Below, piece by piece: positions 53,865 to 61,821 of a DNA stretch of 64,000 nt. The notes beneath the pieces are model-generated. The model was not told the origin of the DNA, made no database searches, and saw only the letters and a list, made by a program, of their open reading frames with translations. This stretch comes from Oscillospiraceae bacterium (GTDB lineage Bacteria; Bacillota; Clostridia; Oscillospirales; Oscillospiraceae): contig JAGFXR010000005.1 of the NCBI GenBank assembly GCA_017861365.1, positions 50,827-114,826 of the forward strand, read 5' to 3'. The translations under genes were made by a program, and so were the position numbers. Position 1 is the stretch's first letter; each line of letters opens with the position of its first letter.

Positions 53865-55622
53865 ATGGAGCATATGACATGCGATGTGCTCGTCATCGGA
53901 GGAGGTACGGCTGGCTGCTTTGCCGCTGTGAGTGCAAAGAAGGCAGGTGCGGATGTTCTTGTTGCCGACAAGGCGAGCGGGGGCTACGCAGGCGCGTCCA
54001 TTATGGCGTCCGGCTTTTGGTCCGTATTCAATCCGGACTGGGGGATGGACTATGATGCCACGCTTTGCTGGATCAACAAAAACAGCTCTTATCTGAACAA
54101 CCGGGACTGGACGGAGCTGTTTCTGCGTGAGTCCTGGCAGACCTATTTGGATCTTCAGGATTGGGGTGTTCCCTTTCCGGTACCCGAAAAGGAGATACAG
54201 AGCTTTTTTCAAAAATCCATCATCGGTGACGACGCCGCCGGACACCATGATGACGATCCCCACACCCACTACGGCATTGTGCCCCTGCGTCATCGGGCTG
54301 TAACGCCCGCGCTTCGGAATTATGCCGAGGGCATCGGCGTCCACTTTCTGGATCGGGTCATGATTACAGACCTTCTCGAACGGGACGGCAGGGTGTTTGG
54401 CGCGCAGGGCTTTCCTCTGGAAACCGGAAAAAGTTTCGTCATCAGGGCAAAGGCTACCGTGCTGGCTGCCGGCCGAAACTACTTTAAATCTCCGGGCATG
54501 AATATTTCCGGGCAGACAGGCGATGCCGACGCCATGGGCTACCGGGCCGGGGCCGTTCTGTCTGGCAAGGAGTTTCCGGATATGCATATGAACATTGCCC
54601 GCCATCCTATGTGGAAGGGCAACGGGGAGGTCTATCCCGCCTATTTTCAATTTGAAGACGCTATGGGCCGCAGGCTGCCCAACCGGGGCTTTGACCTTTC
54701 CCTTGCCAGCACCATCCACGCAGGGTACGGGCCCATCCTCTGGGATTTTGGCAAGGCTACGGAAAACGACCTGCGCGCTATTGACGAATATTTAAAGAAG
54801 CGAGGTAACCCCAAAGAAATTGAGCGCGTGGGCCTTGATCCCCGGGGCGGCGGGCAATATCCCATGATCGGCGGCGCGGCAGCGGGTGGCTGTCAGGAGC
54901 ACACGGCAGGGCTTTGGCCCTTTGACACGGACTGCGCCTCGAACCTGACCGGGCTCTACTCCGCCGGCGACTCCTGCGCCACCTGGGTATGGGGAGCCAT
55001 AGTCCAAGGGCCGCCCCCCGGTCTGGCCCCCGCCGCCATTACGGGAAAGCGCGCGGGCAAAGCGGCGGCGCGCTTTGCCCGCGCATCAGAAGCGGTTGAG
55101 CTCGAGGGCTCGGAGCTCGGTGTGTTTTCCGCCCGTGCCTTCCGCTGGCTGGAACGGAAATCCGGTTACGATCCCCGGTGGGTGATCCAGCTTCTTCAGA
55201 ACTATATGATGCCGTGGTATGTGCTCCATATAAAAAGCGCTGAACGCCTCACGTCCACGCTGGAATTAGTCCGCTTCCTCAGGGGGCACATGATACCCCG
55301 GATGAAGGCCGCCGACCCCCATGAATTGCGCCTGGCCCATGAGGCGGACAATATGTCCTTAAACGCGGAAATGATCCTTCGTTCCTCCCGGATGCGGGAG
55401 GAGAGCCGGGGATGGCATTTCCGGGAGGATTTCCCCTCCGAACGCGACGAGTGGTTGGCCTGGGTGCTGATAAGAAAAGATGAAAACGGGGAAATGGTCT
55501 TAAGCCGGGCGCCTGTGCCCGAGCAATGGCGCCCGTCGGTGGGGACAGCGTACGCTTCCCGCTGGCTGGCCTGGGAACATCCCCACGGAGAGGAGGAACA
55601 AAAATGGCAATACGGCCTGTAG
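53865..55622 (+). CDS. FAD-dependent oxidoreductase, AprA / fumarate-reductase flavoprotein type
   Basis: 585 residues. FAD-binding Rossmann start CDVLVIGGGTAGCFAA (about 6-21), a long capping domain, and a second FAD contact near LTGLYSAGDSCATWVWGA (about 365). The layout resembles the alpha subunit of adenylylsulfate reductase and soluble fumarate-reductase flavoproteins. ATG at 53865 follows TTGGAGGAA. Its 3' end overlaps a two-cluster ferredoxin gene by 19 bases, implying the pair works as one redox enzyme. The substrate is unknown. Confidence 0.88.
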   Translation: MEHMTCDVLVIGGGTAGCFAAVSAKKAGADVLVADKASGGYAGASIMASGFWSVFNPDWGMDYDATLCWINKNSSYLNNRDWTELFLRESWQTYLDLQDWGVPFPVPEKEIQSFFQKSIIGDDAAGHHDDDPHTHYGIVPLRHRAVTPALRNYAEGIGVHFLDRVMITDLLERDGRVFGAQGFPLETGKSFVIRAKATVLAAGRNYFKSPGMNISGQTGDADAMGYRAGAVLSGKEFPDMHMNIARHPMWKGNGEVYPAYFQFEDAMGRRLPNRGFDLSLASTIHAGYGPILWDFGKATENDLRAIDEYLKKRGNPKEIERVGLDPRGGGQYPMIGGAAAGGCQEHTAGLWPFDTDCASNLTGLYSAGDSCATWVWGAIVQGPPPGLAPAAITGKRAGKAAARFARASEAVELEGSELGVFSARAFRWLERKSGYDPRWVIQLLQNYMMPWYVLHIKSAERLTSTLELVRFLRGHMIPRMKAADPHELRLAHEADNMSLNAEMILRSSRMREESRGWHFREDFPSERDEWLAWVLIRKDENGEMVLSRAPVPEQWRPSVGTAYASRWLAWEHPHGEEEQKWQYGL

Positions 55623-55825
55623 ACAGTGAGAGATGTATCGGCTGCGGCCGCTGTATCCGAGCATGTCCGGTCGATGTGATCCGGCTGGATGTGGATACTA
55701 ATAAAGCTAAGACTATATATCCGGAGGACTGTATGTGCTGTGCCTGCTGCGAGGATGACTGTCCCGTTGGGGCCATATATGTTTCCCCGGAAAAGCACGA
55801 CCCGCTGATGGTTTCCTGGCGCTAA
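55604..55825 (+). CDS. Two-cluster [4Fe-4S] ferredoxin, AprB-like partner subunit
   Basis: 73 residues with two cluster motifs, CIGCGRCIRACP (about 11) and CMCCACCEDDCP (about 45), and a short tail. This matches the small iron-sulfur subunit of AprAB-type enzymes. Start ATG at 55604 is behind GAGGAGG and overlaps the flavoprotein gene by 19 bases. It would carry electrons to or from the FAD subunit in the cytoplasm. Confidence 0.88.
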   Translation: MAIRPVDSERCIGCGRCIRACPVDVIRLDVDTNKAKTIYPEDCMCCACCEDDCPVGAIYVSPEKHDPLMVSWR

Positions 55826-56048
55826 TTGGATGGATCATATGCCGCTAAAATAATGTGCGACGGAGCTTTTGTGTTGTACAACACTACGATGGAGCTCCAT
55901 GACGGTACGGTTACCTTAACACTGACCTGAATCTGTGCCATGAACGGCATACAACAGGTGGCACCCCGGGAAAGGAGTATGCCGCCGAATGCCTCTATAG
56001 GGGACATTAAAATCAATGGCCGACTATTGGAACTAAAAGTGACAATGC
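55826..56048. other. Gap between the ferredoxin and the exporter genes
   Basis: No gene is supported. A minus-strand frame and several short plus-strand pieces (for example GAFVLYNTTMELHDGTVTLT) give protein-like reading but are interrupted; this could be a decayed gene. Confidence 0.35.
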
Positions 56049-57461
56049 TTAATCGTTTGTAGTACCAACGCTCAGCTTCTTTGTTCCGATTTTTAACGAG
56101 AGCAGGAACCCTATGCAGGCTAAGCTCAAGGGCAGCGCAAATCCAAGCTTTACCCCGCTGATGATTGCCTCCACAGCGTCCGGTCCGCTGTAGGTCTGCT
56201 CGCCATAGTACATGAAGCTGGCGGCCAGAGCGGTTCCGATGGCGCCCGCTATCTGCTGAAGCGTACTGACGATACAGCTTCCATCTGAGCTCAGAGACTG
56301 TGGAAGCGCGTTGAGACCATGGGTCTGAGCCGGCGACATAGCAAGGGGCGCACCGATCATCAGGGTAATATGCCCCAACACCATTATGTAATATGGGCTT
56401 CCCGCGTCAAGACAAAACAGCAAAAACGCACCGATGACTGCAATCAGAAAGCCTATCCTTGTGAGCAGTTTCGCACCGTGTTTATCAAACAGCCGTCCTG
56501 AGAAAGCTGAGACTATGCCGTTAACAATACCGCCGGGCAGCATGAGCAGGCCGGCAATGATAATATCCGCCGACTTTCCCTGCTGCAGGTACATCGGAAT
56601 TAAAAATACGGCGGACATCAGGATCGCGTTGTCCACAAATACCATCGCCGTCCCCAGAGAGAAATTGAAATGCTTGAAGGCGCTGATATTCAAAAAGGGT
56701 GTTTCCAGCCGCAGCTGCCGGTGGCAAAATAAGATCAGCGCCAGGGCGCCTACAGCCAGACTGACCAGCACGTACACGTTATTCCAGCCTCGGTCACCCG
56801 CAAAACTGACGCCAAACACAATCAGTCCGAAGCCGACGGTTGATAATGCCAGAGAGTGAACATCCAGCTTCGGCTTTGTGATAGGCCGCACATTCTCAAC
56901 AAACACAGCGGAGATAATGAACGCAATGATGATAACGGGCAGCATGCACCAGAAAATCCAGTTCCATGTCAGGTGCCCCAGTATAAAGCCGCCAACTGTG
57001 GGCCCAATGGCAGGGGCGAACATAACCACCAGGCCAATGATACCCATGGCGGTTCCGCGCCGCTCCACTGGATAAATGGCTAACGCAGTATTGAAGACCA
57101 ATGGCAGCAGGATTCCCGTCGCTATTCCCTGGATGAGGCGGCCAAGGAGAAGCACGGGAAAAGAAACGGCGATGGCCGCAGTAAAAAGACCCAGCAAAAA
57201 GCAGGATAAAGCCGTAAATAAAAGCTGCCTGGTTGTAAAAGTCTGAACAAAAAAACCGGACATTGGAAGAAAAATGCCGACAACCAGCAAATAGCCGGTT
57301 GTCAGCCATTGAACAGTGGCGGCGCTTACAGAGAAATCAATCATGAGTTGCGAGAGGGCGATATTTAAAGCTGATTCACTGAACATTCCGACGAAGCTGC
57401 CGATCAGTAAGCCGGCCATAATGAGTCCTCTGCTGTGTTTGAGTGTTGTTTCAGATTCCAA
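56049..57461 (-). CDS. DHA2-type MFS drug exporter
   Basis: 470 residues with fourteen hydrophobic segments. Typical motifs are LSQLMIDFSVSAATVQWLTTGYLL (helix 2 region), the antiporter motif near LLGRLIQGIATGILLP (about 107-122) and GFILGHLTWNWIFWCMLPVI. DHA2 pumps export lipophilic drugs using protons. TTG start at 57461 has AAGGAG nine bases upstream. A MarR-family gene lies just upstream on the same strand with shared palindromes, so drug-responsive control is likely. Confidence 0.9.
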   Translation of the reverse strand: MESETTLKHSRGLIMAGLLIGSFVGMFSESALNIALSQLMIDFSVSAATVQWLTTGYLLVVGIFLPMSGFFVQTFTTRQLLFTALSCFLLGLFTAAIAVSFPVLLLGRLIQGIATGILLPLVFNTALAIYPVERRGTAMGIIGLVVMFAPAIGPTVGGFILGHLTWNWIFWCMLPVIIIAFIISAVFVENVRPITKPKLDVHSLALSTVGFGLIVFGVSFAGDRGWNNVYVLVSLAVGALALILFCHRQLRLETPFLNISAFKHFNFSLGTAMVFVDNAILMSAVFLIPMYLQQGKSADIIIAGLLMLPGGIVNGIVSAFSGRLFDKHGAKLLTRIGFLIAVIGAFLLFCLDAGSPYYIMVLGHITLMIGAPLAMSPAQTHGLNALPQSLSSDGSCIVSTLQQIAGAIGTALAASFMYYGEQTYSGPDAVEAIISGVKLGFALPLSLACIGFLLSLKIGTKKLSVGTTND

Positions 57462-57688
57462 TTGGAGTCTCTCCTTGCTCTTAATAGTATAGTTTTTATT
57501 TGCAATTGCCGATTGTCGCCGACGAAATCATCTCCTCCAGCTTTGAGTCTTTACAATTGAAAGAATATCAAAAAGAGGAAAGGAAAAACGATCCTCCTCA
57601 CATTCAGTTATTGACAATAGATTCGCAGGTTGCTGATGGTCGTGGCACAGGATTGATCATAACGGCGCGCACATTATGATTATTAGAT

Positions 57689-57704
57689 ATGTCGTATACG
57701 ACAT
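57689..57704. promoter_or_regulatory. MarR operator upstream of the exporter
   Basis: Perfect 16-base palindrome ATGTCGTATACGACAT. On the minus strand it lies between TTCCAT and TATCTA boxes spaced by 17 bases, a weak promoter for the exporter. A 13/16 match is found ahead of the MarR gene itself. Confidence 0.65.
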
Positions 57705-57719
57705 TTATGGAAAAAAATC

Positions 57720-58133
57720 CTATGGAGATAGGTTTTGGATCATTTTAGTAAACATTGACGATAGCGCTTCCTGCTGATTTTCAGAAATACCGCCAAAGAC
57801 AATCCCCGTGATTTGATCAATTTTGTTTTGCAACTCCCGGTGCAAAATCACACTATTGGGGGTCATGCTGAGTTGCTTAAATCGCCTGTCTTCTTTTAAA
57901 TACACGAACGCAATGAGGTTCTTCTCTTCTAAGCGGCTTACTATACTGCTGACAGTGGGATGGGTCAGTCCAAGCGCCTGCTCGATATCCCTTTGGAAGA
58001 CCTTCTGATCCTGATGCTGAGCCAAAAAGCCGATAATTGCCGCTTGGGTATACGTTAAATTAAAAACGGCTAATTCCCGGTTCAGACAGCGCTCAATTGC
58101 CGTATTGAGGATTTTTACTTCCATCAGATCCAT
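57720..58133 (-). CDS. MarR-family transcriptional repressor
   Basis: 137 residues. Winged helix with QRDIEQALGLTHPTVSSIVSRLEEKNLIAFVYLKEDRRFKQL at about 50-92. Start ATG at 58133 is preceded by GGAGGTG; the frame extends to 58166 but without a site. A short hairpin with a T-run follows the stop (CCTAT / ATAGG, 57719-57732). It is located between two related operators and upstream of the exporter, so it probably represses itself and the pump and responds to a small molecule. Confidence 0.87.
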   Translation of the reverse strand: MDLMEVKILNTAIERCLNRELAVFNLTYTQAAIIGFLAQHQDQKVFQRDIEQALGLTHPTVSSIVSRLEEKNLIAFVYLKEDRRFKQLSMTPNSVILHRELQNKIDQITGIVFGGISENQQEALSSMFTKMIQNLSP

Positions 58134-58157
58134 CTTAACACCTCCATATCTATAATT

Positions 58158-58207
58158 ACGTCGCATACAACATATGTTATGATACAGAATTTATGGAAGC
58201 TTGTCAA
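58158..58207 (-). promoter_or_regulatory. Promoter and operator of the MarR gene
   Basis: On the minus strand TTGACA (58207-58202), a 17-base spacer and TATCAT (58184-58179). The imperfect palindrome ACGTCGCATACAACAT (58158-58173) covers the likely start of transcription and matches the exporter operator at 13 of 16 bases, indicating autorepression. Confidence 0.7.
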
Positions 58208-58301
58208 GTTTTTTTGCCTAGCCGCTTGCAGTGATTATTTTAAATATGCCGCCTGCCAGTGTTGAAACTCGTCCATTTTTCACGCCCACCGTATACATAG
58301 A

Positions 58302-58328
58302 AAACGGCGGTTTTCAAAACCGCCGTTT
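58302..58328. repeat. Perfect inverted repeat, possible terminator
   Basis: AAACGGCGGTTTT / AAAACCGCCGTTT with a single-base centre; no neighbouring gene stop explains it on the plus strand. Confidence 0.5.
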
Positions 58329-58361
58329 AGCTATCTCGTTATCATTTTGGCATAACTTATC

Positions 58362-58406
58362 ATCTGCCATATGACGGCTTTTTTTATTATGCCGTCATGG
58401 GCAGAT
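58362..58406. repeat. Long inverted repeat with T-rich loop
   Basis: ATCTGCCATATGACGGC pairs with GCCGTCATGGGCAGAT (two bulges) around a T/A-rich loop. It lies 28 bases after the stop of the membrane-bound XRE gene and could be its terminator or a mobile-element remnant. Confidence 0.45.
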
Positions 58407-58433
58407 ATGCGAGTGTTTAGCCATTTTTAGTTG

Positions 58434-59036
58434 CTAAGACCTTTTTCTTTTCCATGTAATATACAGCAAGTGACCAGTGACAACAACAAGTGGAATTAGT
58501 GGTAAACTCATTAAACTTGCATTTCTCCCAAATCCTCGGAAGACCCATAAAAATCCACTCCCTGTTACAACCGCAAAAAAAGTGTAAAACATAATATATA
58601 CTACCCAACAGCACCATAGCGCGGTGTGCTTATTCACAGTTAAACAAATAATACCGCTTGCTATTAAGGGCATACCAACAATCAATGCCGCCCAGGAATC
58701 CGAAAAAACGAGCATGAATACAATCGCAATAAGACCTGCTCCTAAGAAAATCAAGCCGACAATTTTCCGCGTGGAGGATTTGGGAGCACGAATATTTGCA
58801 TCTTGTTTTTGCGATATACTATCTTCTTTCACATGTTTCTCATATTCATCATTAAGTAAATAGTCTGTTGAAACGCCAAACAATTTACTCAACTGCACAA
58901 TATTATCTGTATCTGGCATTGACTCGCCCAATTCCCATTTTGAAATAGCCTGTCTGGAAATAGTGAGCTGCGCCGCCAGTTGCTCTTGTGACATGCCTTT
59001 TTCTTTTCGTAATCGCTGTATCTTTTCACCTAACAT
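58434..59036 (-). CDS. Membrane-bound XRE regulator
   Basis: 200 residues: helix-turn-helix at the N-terminus (LRKEKGMSQEQLAAQLTISRQAISKWELGESMPDTDNI) and four hydrophobic segments (about 93-110, 114-135, 142-162, 175-192). Such fusions are common in Firmicutes and may sense membrane signals. ATG at 59036 has GGAGG seven bases upstream; the ORF to 59063 is longer but has no site. AT-rich compared with the neighbours, so probably acquired separately. Confidence 0.85.
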   Translation of the reverse strand: MLGEKIQRLRKEKGMSQEQLAAQLTISRQAISKWELGESMPDTDNIVQLSKLFGVSTDYLLNDEYEKHVKEDSISQKQDANIRAPKSSTRKIVGLIFLGAGLIAIVFMLVFSDSWAALIVGMPLIASGIICLTVNKHTALWCCWVVYIMFYTFFAVVTGSGFLWVFRGFGRNASLMSLPLIPLVVVTGHLLYITWKRKRS

Positions 59037-59273
59037 TTCGGAGCCTCCTTTTCTGTGTTTCAATTATAAGCCCCCTTTCAAATTGCATTCTACCATTTTG
59101 ACCTTGAAGATCCGCAACTCGTAGTTGCAACACAAGATAAATGGTAGTAAATGATATTATATCGCGCTTTTCCACGTATCGCAACGATACCAATATCAGT
59201 GAAGAGACCGTGCTTGCCGGACGGTAAAAGAGACAGTCCCCGCATTATGATCCGGATTTTACGCCCATATTGC

Positions 59274-59328
59274 TTGACATCCGGCGCTTTGGCCGCTAAT
59301 ATATGACCATATAAACAATATGGTCATA
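59274..59328 (+). promoter_or_regulatory. Promoter and operator of the TetR gene
   Basis: TTGACA (59274-59279), a 17-base spacer and TAATAT (59297-59302), followed directly by a perfect palindrome TATGACCATAT (59302-59312) / ATATGGTCATA (59318-59328) with a five-base centre. The operator overlaps the -10 box and start site, so the TetR protein should repress its own gene and any gene read with it. Between 59037 and 59273 no gene is supported. Confidence 0.8.
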
Positions 59329-59337
59329 GGTGGTTTT

Positions 59338-59940
59338 ATGGCAAAGGGATTTACGGATCAGGAACAAGTAGTCATCCGGCGGAAGCTGAAAGACGCCGCT
59401 CGGGTATGCGCGGTGTCTTCCGGGATGCGAAAAACGACGGTGGAGCAGTTAACCCGCGCGGCGGATATCTCCAAGGGTGCTTTCTATAAATTTTACGTCT
59501 CCAAGGAGCTTCTCTTTTTTGAAATTCTGGAGGACCTGCACACAGAAATCTATCAAGCTTCCGTCGACGTTTTAGGCCGCTGCGATATGCTTTCCCCAGC
59601 GCGGCGGGCGGCGGAAACAATCCTGACCGCCTGTCGGATTATGAACGAATCCGGAATGACGGATTTTCTGGAGCAGGATGTCCCGTATCTTCTTCGGCGT
59701 ATTCCCGCAGAGGTGCAGGCGGAGCACTACCATAGCGATATCGTGCATATTACGGAGCTGCTGCAAAGTGCCGGGCTGACGCCACATGGCGGTGCGGCGC
59801 TGGCAGCAGCCACGGTACGCGGTTTGCTGCTGATGGTTTCACACCGCAAGGAGATCGGGGAGTCCTATCCACAGGTGCTGGATACGCTGGTTCGCGGCGC
59901 CTGTGAAAGGCTGTTTGCAGCGGAAGCGGGGTATGAATAA
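59338..59940 (+). CDS. TetR-family repressor
   Basis: 200 residues. N-terminal helix-turn-helix (SSGMRKTTVEQLTRAADISKGAFYKFYVSKELLFFEIL, about 28-66) and a helical ligand-binding domain. Start ATG at 59338 follows AGGTGG; an upstream in-frame ATG at 59320 lies inside the operator. Three enzyme genes follow on the same strand, making them likely targets. Confidence 0.9.
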   Translation: MAKGFTDQEQVVIRRKLKDAARVCAVSSGMRKTTVEQLTRAADISKGAFYKFYVSKELLFFEILEDLHTEIYQASVDVLGRCDMLSPARRAAETILTACRIMNESGMTDFLEQDVPYLLRRIPAEVQAEHYHSDIVHITELLQSAGLTPHGGAALAAATVRGLLLMVSHRKEIGESYPQVLDTLVRGACERLFAAEAGYE

Positions 59941-60052
59941 AAGGTAAGCGTTATTATTCCGCCGGCGCCGGCGCTGAGCTTTCCGTACCGGACTGCAAGG
60001 CGGCTTGTGTTTTGACGATATGTTAGTGTATGCTAACCAATGGGGGATGAAA

Positions 60053-60154
60053 ATGAAAATCAACAACGATAAGTGGTGGCTTCTGCCCGGCGTGCTGGGC
60101 GCGCTGCTGATATGCCCTGTGAAGCAGGCTGCATGGAAGGGGGCGTTTCTATGA
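60053..60154 (+). CDS. Short hydrophobic peptide coupled to the hydrolase gene
   Basis: 33 codons (MKINNDKWWLLPGVLGALL ...) with GGGGG six bases upstream and the stop overlapping the hydrolase ATG as ATGA. One hydrophobic segment. It could be a real small membrane protein, a translation-coupling leader, or the N-terminal stub of a longer membrane protein. Confidence 0.4.
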   Translation: MKINNDKWWLLPGVLGALLICPVKQAAWKGAFL

Positions 60155-60921
60155 GATTTTACGAATTCGGTGATAAAAAACTTCCGGTAATCCTGCTTCT
60201 TCCGGGCACCTGCTGCCACTGGAATGCCAATTTTGGTGAGGTTATTCCACTGCTGGTGAAGAAATTTTGTGTGATCTGCGCCAGCTATGATGGGTTTGAT
60301 GAAACAGAAAGCACCGTTTTCCCCGATATGCTGACAGAGACGGCAAAAATAGAGGCGTATGTTAAGGAGAACTTCGGCGGGCATATTTGCGCCGCCTACG
60401 GCTGCTCTCTGGGCGGCAGCTTCGTGGGGCTGCTGGTGGAGCGCGGGAGCGTCCTCATCGATCACGCCATTCTCGGAAGCTCCGATCTGGATCAAGGCGG
60501 CGGGCTTTCGGCGAAGCTCAAGGGTAAAATTATGGTCGGCGTGCTCGCCGGAATTCTACAAACTGGAAAGCCCCCGGGCTGGTTGCAAAAGCGCCTCAAT
60601 AAAAAGCCCCCCGAGGATAAGGAATATTACGAGAAATTCATACGGCTTTTCTGCGGCGGCTCCATGGCCTTTGTGAAAAAGCAAAGCGTTTATAATCAGT
60701 TTTACTCTGATCTTGTTACGCCCATCGGGGATGACATCTCGTCTCACGGAACCACTGTCCACTGCTTCTACGCTGAAAAAATGGGTGAAAAATATTTGGA
60801 TCGCTACCGGAAGCATTTCGCAAATCCGGATATTCGCCGCCACAATTTGCAGCATGAGGAGCTGCTGATGCGTTATCCTGAAAAATGGGCGGAGGAAGTG
60901 CTGCACTGCTGTGCCTTATGA
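60151..60921 (+). CDS. Alpha/beta hydrolase
   Basis: 256 residues. The nucleophile elbow YGCSLGG has Ser 86; an oxyanion strand LLLPGTCCHW precedes it (about 16-25), and a C-terminal His lies in the NLQHEELLMRYP region. No signal peptide. Start ATG at 60151 follows GGAAGGGGG, overlapping the small upstream frame. It belongs to the TetR-led cassette. Substrate unknown. Confidence 0.8.
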   Translation: MRFYEFGDKKLPVILLLPGTCCHWNANFGEVIPLLVKKFCVICASYDGFDETESTVFPDMLTETAKIEAYVKENFGGHICAAYGCSLGGSFVGLLVERGSVLIDHAILGSSDLDQGGGLSAKLKGKIMVGVLAGILQTGKPPGWLQKRLNKKPPEDKEYYEKFIRLFCGGSMAFVKKQSVYNQFYSDLVTPIGDDISSHGTTVHCFYAEKMGEKYLDRYRKHFANPDIRRHNLQHEELLMRYPEKWAEEVLHCCAL

Positions 60922-60960
60922 TGCCCGGGGAAGTACGCGGGCGGCAGAAATGGAGCGGAC

Positions 60961-61788
60961 ATGAAATATCACATTGAGCGCCACACCGTTCAGGAAACTC
61001 TGGTTATTCCCCTGTATGCAAGAAAGGTCTGTATGGACAGGTTCCCGGATCTGTTTGCGGACAAGGCCTGTCAGGAGTTGATCAGCAAAATTGATTTTGA
61101 CTTTGAAAGCAGCGGTAAAAAGCTGCCGCTGTTTGGCGCGCTTCAGGGCGGCATTCGCCAGTACGACCTGTGCTGCGAGGTACGGGACTATCTGACCGCA
61201 CATCCCTTGGCCTGTGTGGTTAATCTCGGCTGCGGCCTGGATACCACCTTTTCACAGTCAGATAACGGCACGGCAAAGGGCTACAATTTGGATATGGCGG
61301 ATGTGATTGCCGTCCGAAACGAACTGCTGCCGCCGGGCGAGCGGGAACAGAACATTCCCTGCGACCTCAATGACGTTTCGTGGTTTGAGAAGCTTGATTT
61401 TCATCCCCGGGACGGCGCGGTGTTCATCGCCGCCGGGGTGTTCTATTACTTTCAAACTGAACAGATCAAAGACCTGCTCTGCATCATGGCTAATCGATTT
61501 CCCGGCGGACGCATCGTTTTTGACGCCACCACGCCATTTGGAGTGAGGCTGATGCGCAAGACCTGGATAAAAGAAGCGGGAATTCAAAATGTTTCGACGG
61601 TCTTCTGTGTAAAAGACGCGGAGGGCGAGCTGCCGGCATGGTCTGAGGACTTCAAAATGGTCACGCGGAAAAAATACCTGACCGGTTACCGGATTCCGGA
61701 CAAACGCTGGAATCTGTTTATCCGCCTGCTCTTCCGTTATTTCGACTGGAGCCGGCTGGCGCAAATTGTACAGATTGAATTTAGATAA
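60961..61788 (+). CDS. Class I SAM-dependent methyltransferase, LCMT-like
   Basis: 275 residues. The SAM motif VVNLGCGLDTTFSQ (about 87-100) and following NLDMADV, then CDLNDVSWF near 139 and AGVFYYFQTEQIK near 158, match the leucine carboxyl methyltransferase / O-methyltransferase branch. Start ATG at 60961, with a GC-rich spacer of about 40 bases after the hydrolase. Likely methylates a small carboxyl or hydroxyl group. Confidence 0.82.
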   Translation: MKYHIERHTVQETLVIPLYARKVCMDRFPDLFADKACQELISKIDFDFESSGKKLPLFGALQGGIRQYDLCCEVRDYLTAHPLACVVNLGCGLDTTFSQSDNGTAKGYNLDMADVIAVRNELLPPGEREQNIPCDLNDVSWFEKLDFHPRDGAVFIAAGVFYYFQTEQIKDLLCIMANRFPGGRIVFDATTPFGVRLMRKTWIKEAGIQNVSTVFCVKDAEGELPAWSEDFKMVTRKKYLTGYRIPDKRWNLFIRLLFRYFDWSRLAQIVQIEFR

Positions 61789-61821
61789 CAGCTTTTGACT
61801 GCGGAAAGGAGGAAGAAACAG

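Noticed and set aside
53730..54719. 329-codon minus-strand frame over the flavoprotein gene
   Set aside because: It covers the promoter and FAD-binding region of the flavoprotein; sequence is low in protein-like character and lacks a ribosome site.
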